Made by a program: the position numbers and the translations under genes. The notes below the pieces were generated by a model. That model was not told the DNA's origin, did no database searches, and worked only from the letters and a program-made list of their open reading frames with translations. A stretch of DNA of 64,000 nucleotides, taken from contig NZ_JADDUE010000001.1 in NCBI RefSeq assembly GCF_016526145.1, positions 248,001-312,000 of the forward strand, given 5' to 3'. The number at the start of each line of letters is the position of its first letter. Position 1 is the first letter of the stretch. Below, one piece after another: positions 14,455 to 21,855 of this stretch. This stretch comes from Saccharopolyspora galaxeae. Its GTDB lineage: Bacteria; Actinomycetota; Actinomycetes; Mycobacteriales; Pseudonocardiaceae.

Positions 14455-15594
14455 ATGGATTCCACGCTCGCCCAGCGAATGCTCGCGGCGTCCACCGAGA
14501 TCACCAAGGCCGCGCTGTCCTCCGAGGAGCCCGACGCGGTGCTGCCCATGGTGGTGCGCCGCGCCGCCGCGCTGGCCGAAAGCGACCTCGGCCTGGTCAT
14601 GGTGCACGCCGACGACGGCCGCCTCACCGTCGAAGCCGCGCACGGCGCCTCCACCGCGTCCAGCGACCCGGTGGGCGCGGTGCTCTCCGCCCGGTCGGCC
14701 GCGGCGCGGGCCGCGCGCAGCGGCGTGCCGGTGGTCGTCGACGACCTGATCGACGACCCGATCACCGCGCCTTACGTGCCGCCCGCGCTGCGGGCTTACG
14801 GGCCGTTCGCGGTGGCCCCGTTCGGCACCCGGGAGCGCAAGCTCGGCGCGATCGCGGTGTACCGCAAGCGCGGTTCGCCGACGTTCAACCGGGTGGCGGT
14901 GGAGGTGCTGACCGGGTTCGCCGCGCAAGCCGGTCTCGCCCTGGTGCTGGCCGAAGGCTCCACCGCGCGCCAGCGCATCGCCGTCTACCAGGAGCGGGAA
15001 CGCATCGCGCGGGACCTGCACGACGTGATCGTGCAGCGGCTCTACGGCGCGGGCGTGCAGCTGGAAGTGCTGGATCGCAAGCTCGCCGGGCGGCTGGCGG
15101 CCGAGGACTCCGAACGGCTCACCGAGACCATGGACCAGCTCGACCAGACCATCGCCGAAGTCCGCGCGACGGTGCGGGCGCTGCGCTCGTCCGACCCGGA
15201 GACCGCCGAGGAGGCCCCGGACCTGGCCGACTCGATCCGCTCCGAGGTGCACACCGCGGGGGAACTGCTCGGCAGGCCGCCGAAGCTGGACATCGACGGG
15301 GATCTCACCGGCGTGCCCGTCGCGATCGCCGATCACGCGCGGGCCGCGCTGCGCGAAGCGCTGTCCAACGTGGTGCGGCACTCGGGCGCCCGCACCGTGC
15401 TGGTGCGGGTGCGGCGCGCTCCGGAGTCGATGCGCCTGCAGGTCGTGGACGACGGGTGCGGGATTCCGCGGGACGTCAGCAAACGCGGGCTGCGGCACCT
15501 GGAGGAACGCGCCGCGGCCGCGGGCGGGCGGTGCACCGTGAATTCCTCGCCGGACAGCGGCACCACGGTCACCTGGGAAGTTCCGTTGACGTAG
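14455..15594 (+). CDS. GAF-domain sensor histidine kinase (DevS/DosS-like, NarL-type)
   Basis: 379 residues. One GAF domain (about residues 25-165: AALAESDLGLVMVHADDG through FAAQAGLALVLAE), then a HisKA_3 dimerisation helix with the phospho-acceptor His in RERIARDLHDVIVQRLYGAG (about 182-201). The HATPase has N-box EALSNVVRHSGA and G-box DDGCGIP. M. tuberculosis DosS has two GAF domains, so this is a shorter relative. It would phosphorylate the DevR-like regulator encoded convergently at 15868-16503. ATG 14455 has only a weak upstream site. It is the first chromosomal gene after the mobile element. Confidence 0.88.
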   Translation: MDSTLAQRMLAASTEITKAALSSEEPDAVLPMVVRRAAALAESDLGLVMVHADDGRLTVEAAHGASTASSDPVGAVLSARSAAARAARSGVPVVVDDLIDDPITAPYVPPALRAYGPFAVAPFGTRERKLGAIAVYRKRGSPTFNRVAVEVLTGFAAQAGLALVLAEGSTARQRIAVYQERERIARDLHDVIVQRLYGAGVQLEVLDRKLAGRLAAEDSERLTETMDQLDQTIAEVRATVRALRSSDPETAEEAPDLADSIRSEVHTAGELLGRPPKLDIDGDLTGVPVAIADHARAALREALSNVVRHSGARTVLVRVRRAPESMRLQVVDDGCGIPRDVSKRGLRHLEERAAAAGGRCTVNSSPDSGTTVTWEVPLT

Positions 15595-15595
15595 A

Positions 15596-15802
15596 GAGTT
15601 GTTTAGCACGTGGTTTGCGTAGGTGGTCGGGTAGCGGAACCTCATCAGGCGTCTGCCGGCTCCGGGATCGCCTCGGAGACGTAGCTCCCTACGCGGCGTC
15701 GGCGCTGTCCTCGCCAGCAGACGCCTGAGAACCCGCCGGTGGTCGGGCTGAGTCCTCGGGCACCGCAAGCGGCTTCGCCGCTTTCTGAACAGAACTAGCT
15801 GG
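15596..15802. repeat. MITE-like intergenic repeat, copy 1
   Basis: It fills the gap between the convergent kinase and regulator genes. The outer ends GAGTTGTTTAG (15596-15606) and CTGAACAGAACT (15785-15796) are imperfect inverted repeats. Inside lies a perfect 12-base inverted repeat (TCAGGCGTCTGC 15645-15656, GCAGACGCCTGA 15717-15728) and a 7-base hairpin at 15767-15783. The segment 15617-15642 matches 23 of 26 bases at 52861-52886, and both outer ends resemble those at 20217-20294. It may also end transcription of both genes. Confidence 0.6.
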
Positions 15803-15867
15803 CTGTGCGCGTGCGGCTGCCCGGCCTGAAAGAGCATCGGAGCCTCGTGCGGCTCAGCCCGTGCCGC

Positions 15868-16503
15868 TCAGCCCTGCCTGCGGGCGACCCAGGCGGCGGC
15901 CTGGGTGCGGCGTTCCATGCCGAGCTTGGCCAGCACCGCCGTGACGTAGTTCTTCACCGTCTTCTCCGCCAGGAACAGCCGCTCGGCGATCTGCCGGTTC
16001 GTCAGCCCTTCGCCGATCAGGTCCAGCACCCGGCGTTCCTGCTCGGTCAGCGCCTCCAGCTCGTCGGCCGGGCGGTCGCCGCCGCGGCGCATCCGCTCCA
16101 GCACCCGCGCGGTCGTCACCGGGTCCAGCAGCGAGCGGCCCGCGGCGACTTCGCGCACCGCGTTGACCAGGTCCTGCCCGCGCACCTGCTTGAGCAGGTA
16201 GCCGGACGCGCCGGCGTTGATCGCGCCCACCAGCGCCTGCTCGTCGTCGAACGCGGTGAGCACCAGGCAGCGCGGCGGCACCGGCAGGTCCCGCAGCCGG
16301 CGGCACAGGTCCAGCCCGTCCCCGTCCGGCAGCCGCATGTCCACCACCGCCACGTCCGGCTCCGCGGCCCGCGTGCGCACCACCGCCTCGTCGACGCCGC
16401 CGGCTTCGGCGACGACGTCCACGTCGGCTTCGGTGCTGAGCAGGTCGCGCAGGCCGCGACGGACCACCTCGTGATCGTCCACGAGCAGCACGCGCACCGG
16501 CAC
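15868..16503 (-). CDS. DevR/DosR-like NarL-family response regulator
   Basis: 211 residues. Receiver domain: acidic pair in VLLVDDHEVVRRGL, phospho-acceptor Asp in VAVVDMRLPDGDGLDLC (about residue 55), LTAFDD and the conserved Lys in GYLLKQVRG. The LuxR-type helix-turn-helix is near-identical in pattern to mycobacterial DosR: LTEQERRVLDLIGEGLTNRQ, then FLAEKTVKNYV and LAKLGMERRTQAA. DosR controls dormancy genes, including alpha-crystallin Hsp20, in response to hypoxia or nitric oxide; an hsp20 gene lies 0.8 kb away. The start is an ATG at 16503, with the downstream gap filled by a repeat. Its partner is almost certainly the convergent GAF kinase. Confidence 0.9.
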   Translation of the reverse strand: MPVRVLLVDDHEVVRRGLRDLLSTEADVDVVAEAGGVDEAVVRTRAAEPDVAVVDMRLPDGDGLDLCRRLRDLPVPPRCLVLTAFDDEQALVGAINAGASGYLLKQVRGQDLVNAVREVAAGRSLLDPVTTARVLERMRRGGDRPADELEALTEQERRVLDLIGEGLTNRQIAERLFLAEKTVKNYVTAVLAKLGMERRTQAAAWVARRQG

Positions 16504-16568
16504 GCCCTCACGCTACGACCGCGCGCCCGATCACCTTCGGTAAGGGTGCCCTGATCAGGACGTGAAAA

Positions 16569-16595
16569 AGCGGACCGCCGGGTGGGCGGTCCGCT
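16569..16595 (-). terminator. intrinsic terminator of the DoxX-type gene
   Basis: Perfect 11-base stem AGCGGACCGCC (16569-16579) with GGCGGTCCGCT (16585-16595) and a 5-base loop. On the minus strand it is followed by a T-run (AAAAA at 16565-16569 on the plus strand). Confidence 0.8.
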
Positions 16596-16611
16596 CCTCG
16601 GGCGGTTCGGG

Positions 16612-17124
16612 TCAGCGCCGCTTGCGGGCGGTCTTCTTGGCGACCTTGACGCCTTGCTGGGTTTGCTCGGCCACGACGTGCGCGCCGTGCCTGGCGCGGT
16701 AGGTAACCGACGGTTTGCCCTCGGTGTCCACCGCCGCGATCAGCAGGCCGCCGAGCAGGCCGAGGTTCTTCAGGAACTGGGTCTGCTGCGCACTGCGCTC
16801 CTGCGGATCGTCGATCTCCCAGAAGGCGTGCCCGACCAGCGTGGTCGGCACGACGCTGCCCGCCAGCAGCAGCGCCGCCAGCCGGGGTGCCTTGCCCAGC
16901 GCCAGCAGCGTCCCGGCGCCGATCTTGACCGCGCCGTCCAGCCGCACCAGCGTCTCGGCGTCGGTCGGCACCTGGTCCGGCAGCGAGTCCTGGACGTTGC
17001 CCACCGTCTTGTCCACCAGCGGACGGGCGGCCTTCGCGTGACCTTCGGCGTCGCGGAGGGCGCCGATCCCGCCGTAGATGAACACGGCGGCGAGCAGGGG
17101 ACGGGCCAAGCGGCGGATGAGCAT
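16612..17124 (-). CDS. DoxX-family membrane protein
   Basis: 170 residues with four hydrophobic segments: LLAAVFIYGGIGAL, then IGAGTLLALGKAPRLAALLL, SVVPTTLVGHAFWE and FLKNLGLLGGLLIAAV. This is the DoxX pattern, with the characteristic GHAFWEIDDPQER and QFLKNLGLLGG motifs; in mycobacteria DoxX takes part in a membrane thiol/oxidative-stress complex with SodA and SseA. ATG 17124 is chosen because GAGGAGG lies 6 bases upstream; a further in-frame start at 17166 has none. The C-terminus is strongly basic (KVAKKTARKRR). It sits between the DevR-like regulator and hsp20, with its own terminator. Confidence 0.82.
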   Translation of the reverse strand: MLIRRLARPLLAAVFIYGGIGALRDAEGHAKAARPLVDKTVGNVQDSLPDQVPTDAETLVRLDGAVKIGAGTLLALGKAPRLAALLLAGSVVPTTLVGHAFWEIDDPQERSAQQTQFLKNLGLLGGLLIAAVDTEGKPSVTYRARHGAHVVAEQTQQGVKVAKKTARKRR

Positions 17125-17231
17125 GTGGACCTCCTCGGTGTTGCCGCGGATCCCGACGGTACTCACCCCGGCCTCGACACGCTCGCATCAAGGCGCAGAA
17201 GTTGATCCCTACTTCGGGAACAATCCGCAAA

Positions 17232-17252
17232 GTTGAGTCGTTGGCACTCATG
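17232..17252 (+). promoter_or_regulatory. HAIR-like operator (HspR binding site) upstream of hsp20
   Basis: GTTGAGT-N7-ACTCATG at 17232-17252 matches the HAIR consensus CTTGAGT-N7-ACTCAAG in 12 of 14 defined positions, with the exact 7-base spacer. It lies 57 bases before the hsp20 start. HspR represses heat-shock genes through this element in actinobacteria, so heat control of hsp20 is likely. Confidence 0.75.
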
Positions 17253-17309
17253 TAAGCGGCGTCGGAAGATGGGAACCGGCGCCCAGTGCACTAGTGGAGT
17301 GATGCAGCG

Positions 17310-17804
17310 ATGGCTCTTGCCGTTCGAGGATGGGATCCGTTCACCGGCCTGAACCGCCGGTTCGACCGCGACTTCGACGCGCTGGTGCGCCGTTCCTTCG
17401 GCGGTCGTGCTGCGCAGCCGTTCGTCCCCGCGGCCGACGTGGTGCGCGACGGCTCGGACGTGCTGATCCGGCTGGAGCTGCCGGGCGTGGACGTGGACCA
17501 GGACGTCGACGTGGAGGTCTCCGGCGGGGTGCTGACGATCAGCGGCCGGCGGTCCGAGACCTCCGAGCAGGACGACTCGGGCGTGCTGGTGCGGGAGATC
17601 CGCAGCGGCTCGTTCCAGCGCCGGTTCAACCTGCCGGATGGCGTGACCGGTGAGCGGGTCGAGGCCGACTACGACCGCGGTGTGCTGCAGGTCCGGGTGC
17701 GTGAGGCGGTGCCGCAGGCGCCGAGCCCGACCAAGGTGGCGAACCGCGACCGCTCGGCTGAAGAGTCCCGGGAAGCTGAGCAGGCCCGGGAAACCGGGGA
17801 GTGA
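17310..17804 (+). CDS. Hsp20/alpha-crystallin small heat-shock protein
   Basis: 164 residues. N-terminal arm (WDPFTGLNRRFDRDFDAL), then the alpha-crystallin domain from about residue 40 (PFVPAADVVRDGSDVLIRLE, LPGVDVDQDVDVEVSGGVLT, the ISGRR strand and FQRRFNLPDGV). The A-x-x-x-n-GvL motif is present as ADYDRGVLQVRV. The charged C-terminal tail (SAEESREAEQARETGE) is longer than usual and lacks a clear I-x-I. It prevents aggregation of unfolded proteins. A HAIR-like operator lies upstream, and DevR-like and DoxX genes are adjacent, linking it to heat and possibly to redox stress. Confidence 0.93.
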   Translation: MALAVRGWDPFTGLNRRFDRDFDALVRRSFGGRAAQPFVPAADVVRDGSDVLIRLELPGVDVDQDVDVEVSGGVLTISGRRSETSEQDDSGVLVREIRSGSFQRRFNLPDGVTGERVEADYDRGVLQVRVREAVPQAPSPTKVANRDRSAEESREAEQARETGE

Positions 17805-17815
17805 GCGATCGGGCG

Positions 17816-17844
17816 GCCGCCCGCCGTGCGGCACGGCGGGCGGC
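17816..17844. terminator. bidirectional terminator between hsp20 and the macrodomain gene
   Basis: Perfect 11-base GC-rich stem (17816-17826 with 17834-17844) and a 7-base loop, placed 12 bases after the hsp20 stop and 80 bases before the convergent gene's stop. Confidence 0.7.
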
Positions 17845-17923
17845 GCCGGACGTTCAGCGGAGCACCGTTCGCCCGGCGATGTGATCGCGGGGTCCACCGC
17901 GACGTCGTCGTGCAGCGCCCGGC

Positions 17924-18550
17924 TCAGACGTGGTCGGCGCGGGCGAAGATCTCGTCCCACGCCGCACCGACCTGGTGCGCGCACAGCTCGGGGGTCACCC
18001 CGCCGACACCGGTCCCGAGCCCGGGCAGCGCGATGCTGCGCACGACGTCGCGGACCGGCATCCCGTTCTCCAGCACCCCGCGCGACCACAGCTGCAGCAC
18101 CGCACGCGCCGCGAGGTACGGGTGCACGGTGTCGGCGGGCAGCTGCTCGCCGGGCTCGCGCATGGTCGGCGCGCTGACCAGCCACGCCGGGCCGGGTGCG
18201 CCGGTGGGCACCAGCAGCGCCTCACCGACCGGCAGTTCCCCGCCGTGGTAAGCGAGCACGGCGCTGCGCACGTTCTGCTCGACCTCGGGAAAAGCGCGCG
18301 CGTACATCGCGTCCACGCCGCCGCGCATCCAGCCGTAGGAGTTCGCCGGGCTCACCACGGCGTCCACCCGAAGGTCCAGCACCGAACCCTGGTGCACGTC
18401 GAGCCCGGTGCGGTCGCCGGCGATGCCGCGCCAAGCTGCGGCCAGCGGCTCGTCCAGCGCGCTGAGGACGAGCCGCAGCTCCGGTTCCGCTCGGTCCGTT
18501 GAGCGCTCCGAATCCGCGGTCACGCCCACAGCATCGCAGGAAAGGGCCAC
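17924..18550 (-). CDS. macrodomain protein (ADP-ribose binding)
   Basis: 208 residues from GTG 18550, or 199 from GTG 18523; neither has a good ribosome-binding site. The macrodomain is clear: LDVHQGSVLDLRVDAVVSPA with NSYGWMRGGVDAMYAR gives the conserved PANS-G-GGVD loop. Later ALPGLGTGVGGV is the second ligand loop, followed by ELCAHQVGAAWDEI. Macrodomains bind or hydrolyse ADP-ribose and its derivatives; the target here is unknown. It stands alone, convergent with hsp20 and divergent from pheA. Confidence 0.85.
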   Translation of the reverse strand: MALSCDAVGVTADSERSTDRAEPELRLVLSALDEPLAAAWRGIAGDRTGLDVHQGSVLDLRVDAVVSPANSYGWMRGGVDAMYARAFPEVEQNVRSAVLAYHGGELPVGEALLVPTGAPGPAWLVSAPTMREPGEQLPADTVHPYLAARAVLQLWSRGVLENGMPVRDVVRSIALPGLGTGVGGVTPELCAHQVGAAWDEIFARADHV

Positions 18551-18643
18551 TGCATGTAATTGGGTGCGTCACACATTCGTAGATCAACCCTCACCGAACC
18601 GGGGCGAGGTGGTAGGAACCGGGCGCCCCGTAGGCTGGTCGCC

Positions 18644-19567
18644 GTGCCGCAAATCGCCTACCTGGGACCGCCGGGAACCTTCACCGAGCAGGCGACCCGG
18701 GTCCTCACCGCCGACTTCGACGCCGAACCGGTGCCGTTCGAGACGGTGCCGCAGGCGTTGAGCGCGCTGCGCTCCGGGGACGTGCTGGCCGCCGGGGTGC
18801 CGGTGGAGAACTCGGTGGAAGGCGCCGTGCCCGCGACGATGGACGCGCTGGTCAGCGGCGAACCCCTGATCGCCGTCGGCGAGGCGATGATCCCGGTGCG
18901 GTTCGACGTGCTGGTGCGCGCGGGCGCCACCGCCGACCAGGTCGGCACGGTCGCCAGCCACCCGCACGCCATCGCGCAGGTCCGCGAGTGGCTGGCGGAC
19001 AGGTTGCCGCAGGCCGAGGTCCGGGCCGCGGGTTCCACCGCGGCGGCCGCCCGGTCGGTCGCCGCGGGCGAAGTCGATGCGGCGATCTCATCGCCGCTGG
19101 CGATCGAGCAGTTCAGCGGGCTGGAACGGCTCGCGACCGGGGTGGCCGACGTCCCCGACGCGCTCACCCGGTTCCTGCTGCTGCGCAGGCCGGGCGCGCT
19201 GCCCGAACCGACCGGCGCGGACCGCACGTCGATCGCCGCGGTCATCGGCGACGAGGTCGGGTCGCTGACCGAGCTGCTGATGGAGCTGTCGCTGCGCGGC
19301 ATCAACCTGTCCCGCATCGAGTCGCGGCCCACCAAGGACCGGCTCGGCGAGTACCGGTTCTTCCTGGACTTCGACGGCCACGTCGCCGACGCCCGGGTCG
19401 GGGACGCGCTCACCGGCCTGCGCAGGCGATGCAGCGAGGTGCGGTTCCTCGGCTCCTACCCGAAGGCCGACCATTCCCCGGCCAGCGTGCGGCCGTCCGC
19501 CTCGGAGCAGGCGTTCCAGGCATCGGCCCGCTGGCTGGAACGCATCCGGGCAGGAGGTTCCCCATGA
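18644..19567 (+). CDS. pheA: prephenate dehydratase
   Basis: 307 residues. Starts IAYLGPPGTFTEQATRV, the standard PDT beginning. Conserved: VPVENSVEGAV, the SHPHAIAQ region, the SSPLA segment and the TRF motif in DALTRFLLL (catalytic Thr-Arg-Phe at about residue 173). An ACT domain follows from about 195 (SLTELLMELSLRGINLSRIE with ESRPTK) for phenylalanine feedback. It converts prephenate to phenylpyruvate in phenylalanine synthesis. GTG 18644 is chosen because it places PQIAYLGP at the N-terminus. The next gene starts in an ATGA overlap, as in M. tuberculosis Rv3838c-Rv3837c. Confidence 0.95.
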   Translation: MPQIAYLGPPGTFTEQATRVLTADFDAEPVPFETVPQALSALRSGDVLAAGVPVENSVEGAVPATMDALVSGEPLIAVGEAMIPVRFDVLVRAGATADQVGTVASHPHAIAQVREWLADRLPQAEVRAAGSTAAAARSVAAGEVDAAISSPLAIEQFSGLERLATGVADVPDALTRFLLLRRPGALPEPTGADRTSIAAVIGDEVGSLTELLMELSLRGINLSRIESRPTKDRLGEYRFFLDFDGHVADARVGDALTGLRRRCSEVRFLGSYPKADHSPASVRPSASEQAFQASARWLERIRAGGSP

Positions 19568-20211
19568 CCGAGTTCGCGCTGCGCGCCCGCGCCGACGGGC
19601 TGCGGCTGCTGCTGGTGCGGCACGGCCAGACCCCGTCGAACGTGCGGGGCGCGCTGGACACGCTGCCGCCCGGTCCCGGGCTCACCGACGAGGGCTCGCA
19701 GCAGGCGGAGGCGCTGGCCGGGCGGCTGGCCGACGAGAAGGTCCTGTCCATCCACGCGAGCCGCGCGTTGCGCGCGCAGCAGACCGCCCGCCCGCTGGCC
19801 GACCGGCACGGGCTGGACGTGGAGGTCGCCGACGGCACCCACGAGATCCACGTGGGTGAGCTGGAAGGCAACGCCGACGCCGCGTCCCGGCAGCGGTTCG
19901 ACGAGGTCTACGCGGGCTGGCACCTGGGTTCCCCGGACGTGCCGATGCCCGGCGGGGAAACCGGCGAGCAGGCGCTCGCCAGGTTCTTCGGCTCGGCGCA
20001 GCCACTGCTGGAGGACGTGCTGACCGGCTCAGTGGTGCTGGTCAGCCACGGCGCGATGATCCGCCTCGTCGCCGGGCGCCTGGCACCGGAGGTCGACGGC
20101 GAACGCGCCAACGCGGCATACCTGCCGAACACCGGGCTCATCGCGCTCGAAGCCGATTCCTCCTCGCCGACCGGCTGGCGCTGCACCCAGTGGGACGATC
20201 TCCCGGCCTGA
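19564..20211 (+). CDS. histidine phosphatase (phosphoglycerate mutase family)
   Basis: 215 residues. The catalytic RHG motif is LLLVRHGQTPSN (about residues 18-29); the second Arg is in SRALRAQQTA, the acid in HEIHVGELEGN, and the second His in VVLVSHGAMIRLV. These are all hallmarks of the branch 1 histidine phosphatases. Substrate not determinable; the homologue in the same place in mycobacteria is Rv3837c. Translationally coupled to pheA (ATGA overlap). Confidence 0.92.
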   Translation: MTEFALRARADGLRLLLVRHGQTPSNVRGALDTLPPGPGLTDEGSQQAEALAGRLADEKVLSIHASRALRAQQTARPLADRHGLDVEVADGTHEIHVGELEGNADAASRQRFDEVYAGWHLGSPDVPMPGGETGEQALARFFGSAQPLLEDVLTGSVVLVSHGAMIRLVAGRLAPEVDGERANAAYLPNTGLIALEADSSSPTGWRCTQWDDLPA

Positions 20212-20216
20212 TCGAA

Positions 20217-20294
20217 GAGTTGTTCAGGGATCGGTTCGGGTAGCTGGTCGGATGGCGGCGCCGGCTGACGCCGCTTCTTGACAGAGCCAGCGGT
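20217..20294. repeat. MITE-like intergenic repeat, copy 2 (internally deleted)
   Basis: It begins GAGTTGTTCAG (20217-20227), like copy 1, continues TTCGGGTAGCTGGTCGG and ends GCCGCTTCTTGACAGAGCCAGC, matching the right end of copy 1 (GCCGCTTTCTGAACAGAACTAGC) with a few changes; each quoted end is split in the sequence only by small gaps. The central part of copy 1 is missing. It lies between the convergent phosphatase and metallopeptidase genes. Confidence 0.5.
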
Positions 20295-20331
20295 TCCGCG
20301 AGCAGGCCCGCTGTTCCGATCAGGCCCGCGA

Positions 20332-20673
20332 TCAGGCCCAGCCCAGCGAGTGCAGCGTCTCGTCGTCGATGCCGAAGTGGTGCGCGATCTCGTGCACGAC
20401 GGTGATCGCGACCTCGTCGACGACGTCCTGCTCGCTGTCGCACATCTCCAGCAGCGGCTCGCGGTAGATCATGATCCGGTCCGGCAGCACGCCCGCGTAG
20501 GCGCTGTCGTCCCGTTCGGTCAGCGCGATCCCGAAGTACAGCCCGAGCAGCGAGGGATCCTCCGGGTCGCGGTCCTCGACCAGCACGACCACGTTGTTCA
20601 TCGCCGTCGCGAACTGCTCCGGCACCAGGTCGAGGGCATCGGCGACGAGCTCCTCGAACCGCTTCCGGGTCAT
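20332..20673 (-). CDS. zincin-like metallopeptidase
   Basis: 113 residues. A short family of bacterial zincin-like proteins: FEELVADALDLVPEQFA at the start, then VVVLVEDRDPED, GLYFGIALTERDDSAY, a LPDRIMIYREPLL strand and the HExxH zinc motif VVHEIAHHFGIDDE near the end. ATG 20673 matches the family N-terminus. It follows the septum-formation gene on the same strand with a 16-base gap, in the same neighbourhood as mycobacterial Rv3836. Substrate unknown. Confidence 0.88.
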   Translation of the reverse strand: MTRKRFEELVADALDLVPEQFATAMNNVVVLVEDRDPEDPSLLGLYFGIALTERDDSAYAGVLPDRIMIYREPLLEMCDSEQDVVDEVAITVVHEIAHHFGIDDETLHSLGWA

Positions 20674-20689
20674 CTCCACCGGCACCGGT

Positions 20690-21691
20690 TCAGCGCTCCC
20701 CGGTGGCGGGCACGCCGGGTTCGATCGGCGCGCTGTCCTGCGGCGCGGGTTCGGTACCGACCTGCACGTCACCCTTGACGCTGCCGGTGACCGGGGCGAG
20801 CCCGCTGCCGTCCGGCAGCTGCGCGCTGGCCTTGCAGTTGACCTGCCGGGAACCGGCGTCCCAGCTCTCCTGCGGCAGCGTGTCCCAGTAGCTGACCAGC
20901 TTCTTGTCCGCCACCGCGGTCGGGCTGCCCGCGTACTGCGCGGTGAGTTCGGTGCAGCGGGTCGCGAGGAAGCCGTCCTGCTGGTCCTCGCCCGGGAAAC
21001 CGCCGGGGAACTGCCGGCCGAGGTCGACCAGTCCGGTGATCTCCACCGAATGCGGCTGCGCGCAATCCACCGGATCCCACACCGCGGTCCCGTTGACGCC
21101 CAGGCAGCGACCCACCTCGTAGGTGTTCGACTGGTCCTGCTTGGCCACCTGCCCCTTGATCGCGTACAGCTTGCCGGACGGGCCGGGCTGCTGGAGCCCG
21201 CAGTGCAGGGTCCGGTCCCCGGAATCCCAGCCCTGCTGGCTGGGCGTGAACGCGCCGACGGCGAACCGGCCGTTCGGGTCCAGCCTGCCGCCGAGGTACC
21301 GGTTCGAGACCTCCGTGCAGCGTTGCTGCTTGAGCTGCTGCCACTGCTCGCCGCTCGGGTAAGGCGTGTTCGGGCCGAACTCCGCGTTCAGGTTGGCTTG
21401 ACCGGTGACCTCGAACAGGTGCCGCTCGCCGCACTTGACCTGGCGGATGTCGGCCGCGTCGGGTTCGGTCCAGTGCAGGCAGCTGCCGGCCTTCGCCTGG
21501 AACACCGGCGGCGTGGCGGGCGAGGAGCCTTGCCTGCCCGGGCCGCCGATGCCGGAGCCGCCACCGCCGGTGGGCGTGTTCAGCAGTGCGCTGATCAGCA
21601 GCACCAGTCCGCCGCCCAGCGCGGCCATCACCATCAGCAGCCAGGTGTGCGGCTTCTTCCGGCGGTTCCCGGATTTCTTGTCGGCGGCCAT
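20690..21691 (-). CDS. membrane-anchored septum-formation family protein
   Basis: 333 residues. A basic N-terminus (KKSGNRRKKPH) and one membrane span (TWLLMVMAALGGGLVLLISA) are followed by a Gly/Pro linker. Two similar extracellular domains follow, each with Cys pairs and conserved His: SCLHWTEPDAADIRQVKCGE with HLFEVTG, and GRCLGVNGTAVWDPVDCAQ with HSVEITG. This repeated C...C..H-E pattern defines the Septum_form family, of which Rv3835 is the mycobacterial neighbour. Likely an outside-facing envelope protein; mechanism unknown. Operon with the metallopeptidase. Confidence 0.85.
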   Translation of the reverse strand: MAADKKSGNRRKKPHTWLLMVMAALGGGLVLLISALLNTPTGGGGSGIGGPGRQGSSPATPPVFQAKAGSCLHWTEPDAADIRQVKCGERHLFEVTGQANLNAEFGPNTPYPSGEQWQQLKQQRCTEVSNRYLGGRLDPNGRFAVGAFTPSQQGWDSGDRTLHCGLQQPGPSGKLYAIKGQVAKQDQSNTYEVGRCLGVNGTAVWDPVDCAQPHSVEITGLVDLGRQFPGGFPGEDQQDGFLATRCTELTAQYAGSPTAVADKKLVSYWDTLPQESWDAGSRQVNCKASAQLPDGSGLAPVTGSVKGDVQVGTEPAPQDSAPIEPGVPATGER

Positions 21692-21855
21692 CGAGCTACA
21701 TCATGCCTGGCGGCCGACGGGCACGCGCGGGTACCGAGACAACGTGTCGAAACCGATTCGTGTCCGGTTGCGTTGCGGCATTGCATCCCCTGCCCGGGGC
21801 GGCGATGGGTAGGGTTGCCGCAGGGAGCGGGCGATGACGGGAAGATGGCAGACCA

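Noticed and set aside
17197-17222. A DosR-type site upstream of hsp20 (CCC and GGG blocks around 17205)
   Set aside because: The symmetry is TCCC...GGGA, the opposite orientation of the GGGAC...GTCCC box.
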